From positions 19,597 through 83,596 of the forward strand of contig NZ_JAHXNL010000015.1 in the NCBI RefSeq assembly GCF_023148685.1: a DNA stretch of 64,000 nt, written 5' to 3'. The position numbers and the translations under genes were made by a program. The notes below the pieces were generated by a model. It did not search any database and was not told the DNA's origin. It saw nothing but the letters and a program-made list of their open reading frames with translations. Position 1 is the stretch's first letter; each line of letters opens with the position of its first letter. This DNA is from Georgenia sp. EYE_87. Its GTDB lineage: Bacteria > Actinomycetota > Actinomycetes > Actinomycetales > Actinomycetaceae. Below are positions 60,721 through 64,000 of this stretch, piece after piece.

Positions 60721-61370
60721 GCGATCGGCGAGCCGACGGAGACGGTCAGGTGGGTGACGACGTGCGGCACGTGGGCGCCGACCTGGGCCCAGGCGTCGAC
60801 GGCGGTGGCCAGGACCTCGGCGACGTCGCCGGTGAGCTTGGTGGCGTAGTGCGCCGGGCTCAGGGTGCCGCGCTCGCGGGCCACGGCGATGGCGGCCTCG
60901 ATGTGGGCCATGTGGTCGCCGTCGTCGGACCCGCCGTCGATCAGCGGGTAGAGCGACCAGTGGGCGGCGGCGCGGATCCCGGTGGGCTCGACCGCCACCG
61001 GGTCCGGGCTGGGCAGCCCGGTGACGGCGAGGTTGCAGGAGACCTCGCCCGGGCAGCCGCGGGAGAGCAGCACGTGGGCGACGACGTGCCCGCCGCCCGA
61101 GCGGCGCGAGGACGCGGCGATCACCGCGGCGAGGTACGCGGCCAGGCGCTGCTCCGCCGGGGCGGCGGTGGCGCCGACGTAGGTGCTGACCTCGTCGGTG
61201 TCGATGACCAGGCCGTCGGTGAGGCCGGCGGCCTCGACGTCGGCGAGCGCGCCGAGGATGACCTCGACGAAGCCGTCGGTGTGGGGGTGGATGCTGAACC
61301 GCATCCCGATGCCGAGCTCGGCCGGCGTGGGTGCGGCCGGCGTCGTCGTCTCGTCGATCTTCGTGCTCAT
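60717..61370 (-). CDS. ykoF: YkoF-type thiamine/HMP-binding protein
   Basis: The start at MSTKIDETTTPAAPTPAELGIGMRFSIHPHTDGFVEVI gives 217 residues. The protein contains two ACT-like ferredoxin folds (about 20-105 and 125-215), with GMRFSIHPHTDGFVEVILGAL, STYVGATAAPAEQRLAAYLAA and a repeat of the pattern AAAHWSLYPL...HMAHIEAAI. YkoF binds thiamine/HMP in the cytoplasm. It is the first gene of a TPP-riboswitch-controlled ykoFEDC operon. Confidence 0.92.
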   Translation of the reverse strand: MSTKIDETTTPAAPTPAELGIGMRFSIHPHTDGFVEVILGALADVEAAGLTDGLVIDTDEVSTYVGATAAPAEQRLAAYLAAVIAASSRRSGGGHVVAHVLLSRGCPGEVSCNLAVTGLPSPDPVAVEPTGIRAAAHWSLYPLIDGGSDDGDHMAHIEAAIAVARERGTLSPAHYATKLTGDVAEVLATAVDAWAQVGAHVPHVVTHLTVSVGSPIA

Positions 61371-61440
61371 CACGGTCCCTTCTCGGGCCCGCGGGTACTT
61401 CGAGACCCACGCCGACGCATGGCTGCGCCGGGCGGGTGCC

Positions 61441-61529
61441 CTGCTCCCTACGCCGGTACGAACCGGATCAGGTAAACGGGTCTGCGGACTCTCCGCACTC
61501 TCAGCGCCGTTCGGCGCTCCCCGGGGGTA
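61441..61529 (-). promoter_or_regulatory. TPP riboswitch (THI element)
   Basis: The minus strand shows the THI-box landmarks in order: GGGGAGCGCC, GGCGCTGAGAGTGCGG, then GACCCGTTTACCTGATCC and GGTTCGTACCGGCGTAGGGAGC. P3 (GCGGA/TCCGC) and the CUGAGA and ACCUGAUC loops match the TPP aptamer. It lies 70 bases before ykoF and should repress the uptake operon when thiamine diphosphate is plentiful. The remaining gap 61530-61725 includes the likely promoter and no gene. Confidence 0.95.
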
Positions 61530-61725
61530 TGCGCCGAACCTAGCCACGTCGGGGCGTGAATGTCCAGGATGTCCGGCCTACGGTACCGGGCGGCGGTCAG
61601 CACGGCCGGGTCTCGCGGTCGTAGCGCATCGTGCGCCCGGTCGCCCGGGACCTCCGACCCACGCACGCCGGCCCGTGCACGGAGGAGTGTGGTGGTGGAC
61701 CACCGGGACGAGCCGAGGAGGGGCC

Positions 61726-62208
61726 ATGAGCGAGACCGCGGAGCGGCGGGACACGGACGCCCGCACCGCCGAGGAGATCCGGCGCCACCACGCGGTGATG
61801 GTGGCGGACCTGGACCGGCTCAGCGCGGCGCTCGTGGAAGCGGCGGAGTCGGGGGCCGACGTCGCGCCGGCGCGGTCGGCGCTGCTGGAGTGGATCACCA
61901 CGGTGCTCGTGCCGCACGCCGCGCAGGAGGAGGAGACGACCTACCCCGCCGCGGCAGGGCTCCCCGAGGGCCACCTGCTGATCATGGGCATGCTCGCCGA
62001 GCACGACGTCATCCGCCACTTCGCCGGCCTGGTCCGCGGCACGAAGAACCCGGCGGCTGCCGGTGCCTACGCGCGTGCGCTGTACGAGACGTTCGCGAGC
62101 CACCAGCGCAAGAAGAACGACTACATCCTGCCGCTGCTAGTGAACGAGCCGTCGGTCTCCCTGACCGATCTCATGTCGAACTCGCACGGCCACGCCCACC
62201 ACCACTGA
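61726..62208 (+). CDS. hemerythrin (HHE) domain protein
   Basis: The ATG at 61726 follows GAGGAGGGG and gives 160 residues. The four-helix HHE domain has the ligand-type residues RRHHAVMVADLDRL, WITTVLVPHAAQEEETTYPAA, GMLAEHDVIRHFAGL and ASHQRKKNDYILPLLV. It ends in a His-rich tail (SHGHAHHH). Such proteins bind a diiron center and sense or store oxygen, NO or iron. The gene is monocistronic, at the right edge of high-GC sequence before the AT-richer island. Confidence 0.88.
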   Translation: MSETAERRDTDARTAEEIRRHHAVMVADLDRLSAALVEAAESGADVAPARSALLEWITTVLVPHAAQEEETTYPAAAGLPEGHLLIMGMLAEHDVIRHFAGLVRGTKNPAAAGAYARALYETFASHQRKKNDYILPLLVNEPSVSLTDLMSNSHGHAHHH

Positions 62209-62403
62209 CGCAGCGATTCAGGTTGGCATTCTCTGACGAGCAACGTATACAAACTGGTCGACGCGTCGACGCCTCGGTGAGGACTTCTCCTCGTCACCAA
62301 TACCACGATGAACCCACGGGCCAGCACGTCCGTTTCGCCAACAGTAAACCTCGACGCATGGAATGCTTCCAGCAACTGGCGAGCGGGACCTGTGGGGGCT
62401 GAC

Positions 62404-63276
62404 GTGCTATTCGAAGACACGCAAATCGACGACGAGGTCGAACAATCGAGGCACCTTGATCGAGCGGGCCGCCGCATCAAAGTGATGATCGTGGTGAAGG
62501 CTGCCCCGCAGCCGTCGAGGACCTACGGCGACACCGTGTGCGTTGCGGGCATCGCAATCGTTCCTGGGCCGCCGCGCTGGGTCCGGTTGTATCCGGTCCC
62601 CTTCAGATACCTGGACGGCGAGAAGCGATTCCGCAAGTACGACATCGTTGACGTTAAGGTTTGAGGCGCAGGGTCGGACACTAGGCGTGAGTCGCTCAAG
62701 ATAGACGCGCACAGCCTTGCAATCGAGAATCACCTCAAGACATGGGGCCGCCGCGCCCAGTGGGTTGAACCTCTAGTTGGACCCTCGATGTGCGAAGTCC
62801 TAGACAGAGTTCGCGCGGACATGCACTCCGTTTCCCTTGCTGCGATACGACCTCGGGAAGTTACGGGCATTGAGATATCACCACATCGCGGTTGGTCACC
62901 CGACGAGTTGGAGCGCTTCCGGATCTATTCCCAGCAGGGCGACCTGTTCCAGGAGACGCCACCTAAGTTGTTGGACGCCCCGCCTTTTGAGGCACGACTG
63001 AAATATTGCTGCAATGAGCGCGACTGCACCTCACACACTCAGCGCATCATCGATTGGGAGCTCAACGCGCTCCAACACAGCCTTCGCCACCACCCCGAAG
63101 ATCGACTCCGCGAATCGATTAAAAAGAACTTTTTCCACCAGATGTTCGGACGCGACAAACAACCGCTGATCTTCGTGGGCAATCAGGAGAACCCTCAACG
63201 ACGCCAGTCCTTCACGGTACTGGGCGCGTACTACCCCAAGATCGGCGACACCCCAGGCGATAGCGTCCTCTTCTAG
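62404..63276 (+). pseudogene. gene interrupted by one in-frame TGA (unknown family, Cys/His motif)
   Basis: From GTG 62404 (VLFEDTQIDDEVEQ) a single reading frame runs 291 codons to TAG 63276, broken only by TGA at 62662-62664. Upstream: RRIKVMIVVKAAPQPSRTYGDTVCVAGI and RWVRLYPVPFRYLDGE. Downstream in the same frame: RRESLKIDAHSLAIENHL, WGRRAQWVEPLVG and MCEVLDRVRADM. The second part has a possible metal site CCNERDC-x2-H. CGA to TGA would be one change. Codon use is visibly less GC-rich than the neighbours. I do not know the family's function. Confidence 0.7.
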
Positions 63277-63740
63277 ACCGAGGCAAGCTCCCGCTCCCGG
63301 TTATTTAGCGCCTCGAGCACCAACTGCCGGTGGCAGCAACGTTCGGCGTCCTCGTAGCACAGCACCACCACGGGGCCTTTGCGGGCATATTCGTATAATT
63401 GCTGCAGGGCAACTCCGGCGGCAGCGGTCGACAGCACTTCCGTCTGAAATCGCATGCGCGCGGCGTGACCTGATGGTCCGTCGGCATCGGCGAAGCCCGC
63501 CCTGTTGTCGCGCGGATTCCCCAAATCCGGGAGGTGCACGTAGTCGATTCCCTCCTCGGCGAGTGACTGAGAGAGTCGCTTCTTTGAAAATCCCGGTTTC
63601 CGGGATAGCGGCGTCAGCCGGACGTCAACGACCGTCTTCGCCTGCAAGCCACCAGCGTGGGCAACGAGATCGGACACCACTTTGCCCTCGTAACCCCATC
63701 CCGTGACGGGATGCCGTTTCCCAAGCCCCATGCTTCGCAT
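63273..63740 (-). CDS. DUF488 family protein
   Basis: The 155-residue protein has the DUF488 pattern: GWGYEGKVVSDLVAHAGG, VDVRLTPLSRKPGFSKKRLSQSLAEEGIDYVHLPDLGNPRDNR, and PVVVLCYEDAERCCHRQLVLEAL with Cys-Cys-His. The family is of unknown function and often sits beside the type of gene encoded at 62404. Its stop shares CTAG with that gene's stop. The sequence is AT-richer than the window average, marking a small island (about 62.2-63.75 kb). The first ATG is used; the second, 3 codons on, is possible. Confidence 0.88.
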   Translation of the reverse strand: MRSMGLGKRHPVTGWGYEGKVVSDLVAHAGGLQAKTVVDVRLTPLSRKPGFSKKRLSQSLAEEGIDYVHLPDLGNPRDNRAGFADADGPSGHAARMRFQTEVLSTAAAGVALQQLYEYARKGPVVVLCYEDAERCCHRQLVLEALNNRERELASV

Positions 63741-63808
63741 CCTCGCACGTTCGCACGGAGACAGCCTCGTCGCTGTGGAGTCCGGCTGCCGGGCAAGTGG
63801 GTCTCGTC

Positions 63809-64000
63809 CTAGACCTGCCGCTCCCCGCGCAGGCCGTCGGCGGCGACGCCGACGTCGTAGGAGTGGAAGCCCGCGCCGTCGCCGTCCTCGTCCACCCAGG
63901 AGCGCTCGAACATCTCGTCGTGGCCGGAGATGACGGCCGCGACCCCGTACTCCTCGAACAGCGGGCTGTAGACGCGCATCGCGACGCCGGACTGGTTGTC
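63809..64000 (-). CDS. metallophosphoesterase, C-terminal end (partial)
   Basis: The last 63 codons of a gene that runs off the window. They read DNQSGVAMRVYSPLFEEYGV, then AAVISGHDEMFERSWVDEDGDG and HSYDVGVAADGLRGERQV. SGHDEMFER is the last metal-binding motif (GHxxxxER) of calcineurin-type metallophosphatases. GC content is high again. Only the C-terminus is visible, so substrate and secretion cannot be judged. Confidence 0.75.
   Translation of the reverse strand, partial: DNQSGVAMRVYSPLFEEYGVAAVISGHDEMFERSWVDEDGDGAGFHSYDVGVAADGLRGERQV

Noticed and set aside
62662..62664. TGA as a selenocysteine codon
   Set aside because: The residue context (KV-TGA-GAGS) is not a redox motif and I see no bacterial SECIS-like hairpin right after it; a nonsense mutation is simpler.

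Overview
The window is about 64 kb of very GC-rich chromosome with strong G/C bias at third codon positions, frequent GTG starts and many 4-base ATGA/GTGA gene overlaps. This is the style of an actinobacterium. The gene families (fused ykoD ABC ATPase, NhaA-DsbA fusion, DinB2-type polymerase, FIMAH and VCBS secreted proteins, M18 aminopeptidase) suggest the Micrococcales, but I cannot name a genus from the sequence alone. I saw no rRNA, tRNA, CRISPR array, IS element or prophage.

Layout. 0-9.3 kb: secreted gluzincin protease, DUF1801 and VOC proteins, an orphan LuxR-type response regulator, gamma-glutamyltransferase, an alcohol dehydrogenase and a SppA-like S49 peptidase. 9.4-20.6 kb: a large secreted multidomain deacetylase-like protein, a luciferase-like monooxygenase remnant, a matrixin-like protease, dipeptidase, lipoprotein, YchJ, a SnoaL-like protein, a guanidinium exporter behind a guanidine-III riboswitch, M18 aminopeptidase and a Y-family polymerase without the usual steric gate. 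20.6-31 kb: MFS transporter, a repeat-tailed membrane protein with a Vsr-type nuclease, a TetR-Ser/Thr kinase operon divergent from a membrane protein, a secreted HNH nuclease, a terpene-cyclase-fold protein and an ABC exporter. 31-43 kb: GH84 hexosaminidase, FMN reductase, pirin, soluble PQQ glucose dehydrogenase, an SDR-MFS-hydroxyacyl dehydrogenase operon with a MarR gene, and DoxX/TetR. 43-50 kb: NhaA-DsbA with an AhpD-like partner, a VCBS-repeat protein and two alpha/beta hydrolases (one truncated).

50-54 kb is the most system-like region. A ferredoxin, ferredoxin reductase and cytochrome P450 form one operon. Divergently, across a promoter region with two palindromes, lies a cytoplasmic HtaA-type (heme-binding family) protein translationally coupled to a LysR regulator. 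57-61.5 kb is a complete ykoFEDC thiamine-precursor uptake operon behind a TPP riboswitch. 62.2-63.8 kb is a visibly AT-richer island. It holds a gene broken by one in-frame TGA and a convergent DUF488 gene that shares its CTAG stop. The last 192 bases are the C-terminus of a metallophosphoesterase.

A recurring small-scale pattern is tandem duplication of sequence starting at a gene's stop codon. It appears at the VOC gene (2 copies), sppA (8 hexamers) and the kinase gene (5 copies of 30 bp). In the last two the period is a multiple of three, so each gene is followed by a series of in-frame stops.
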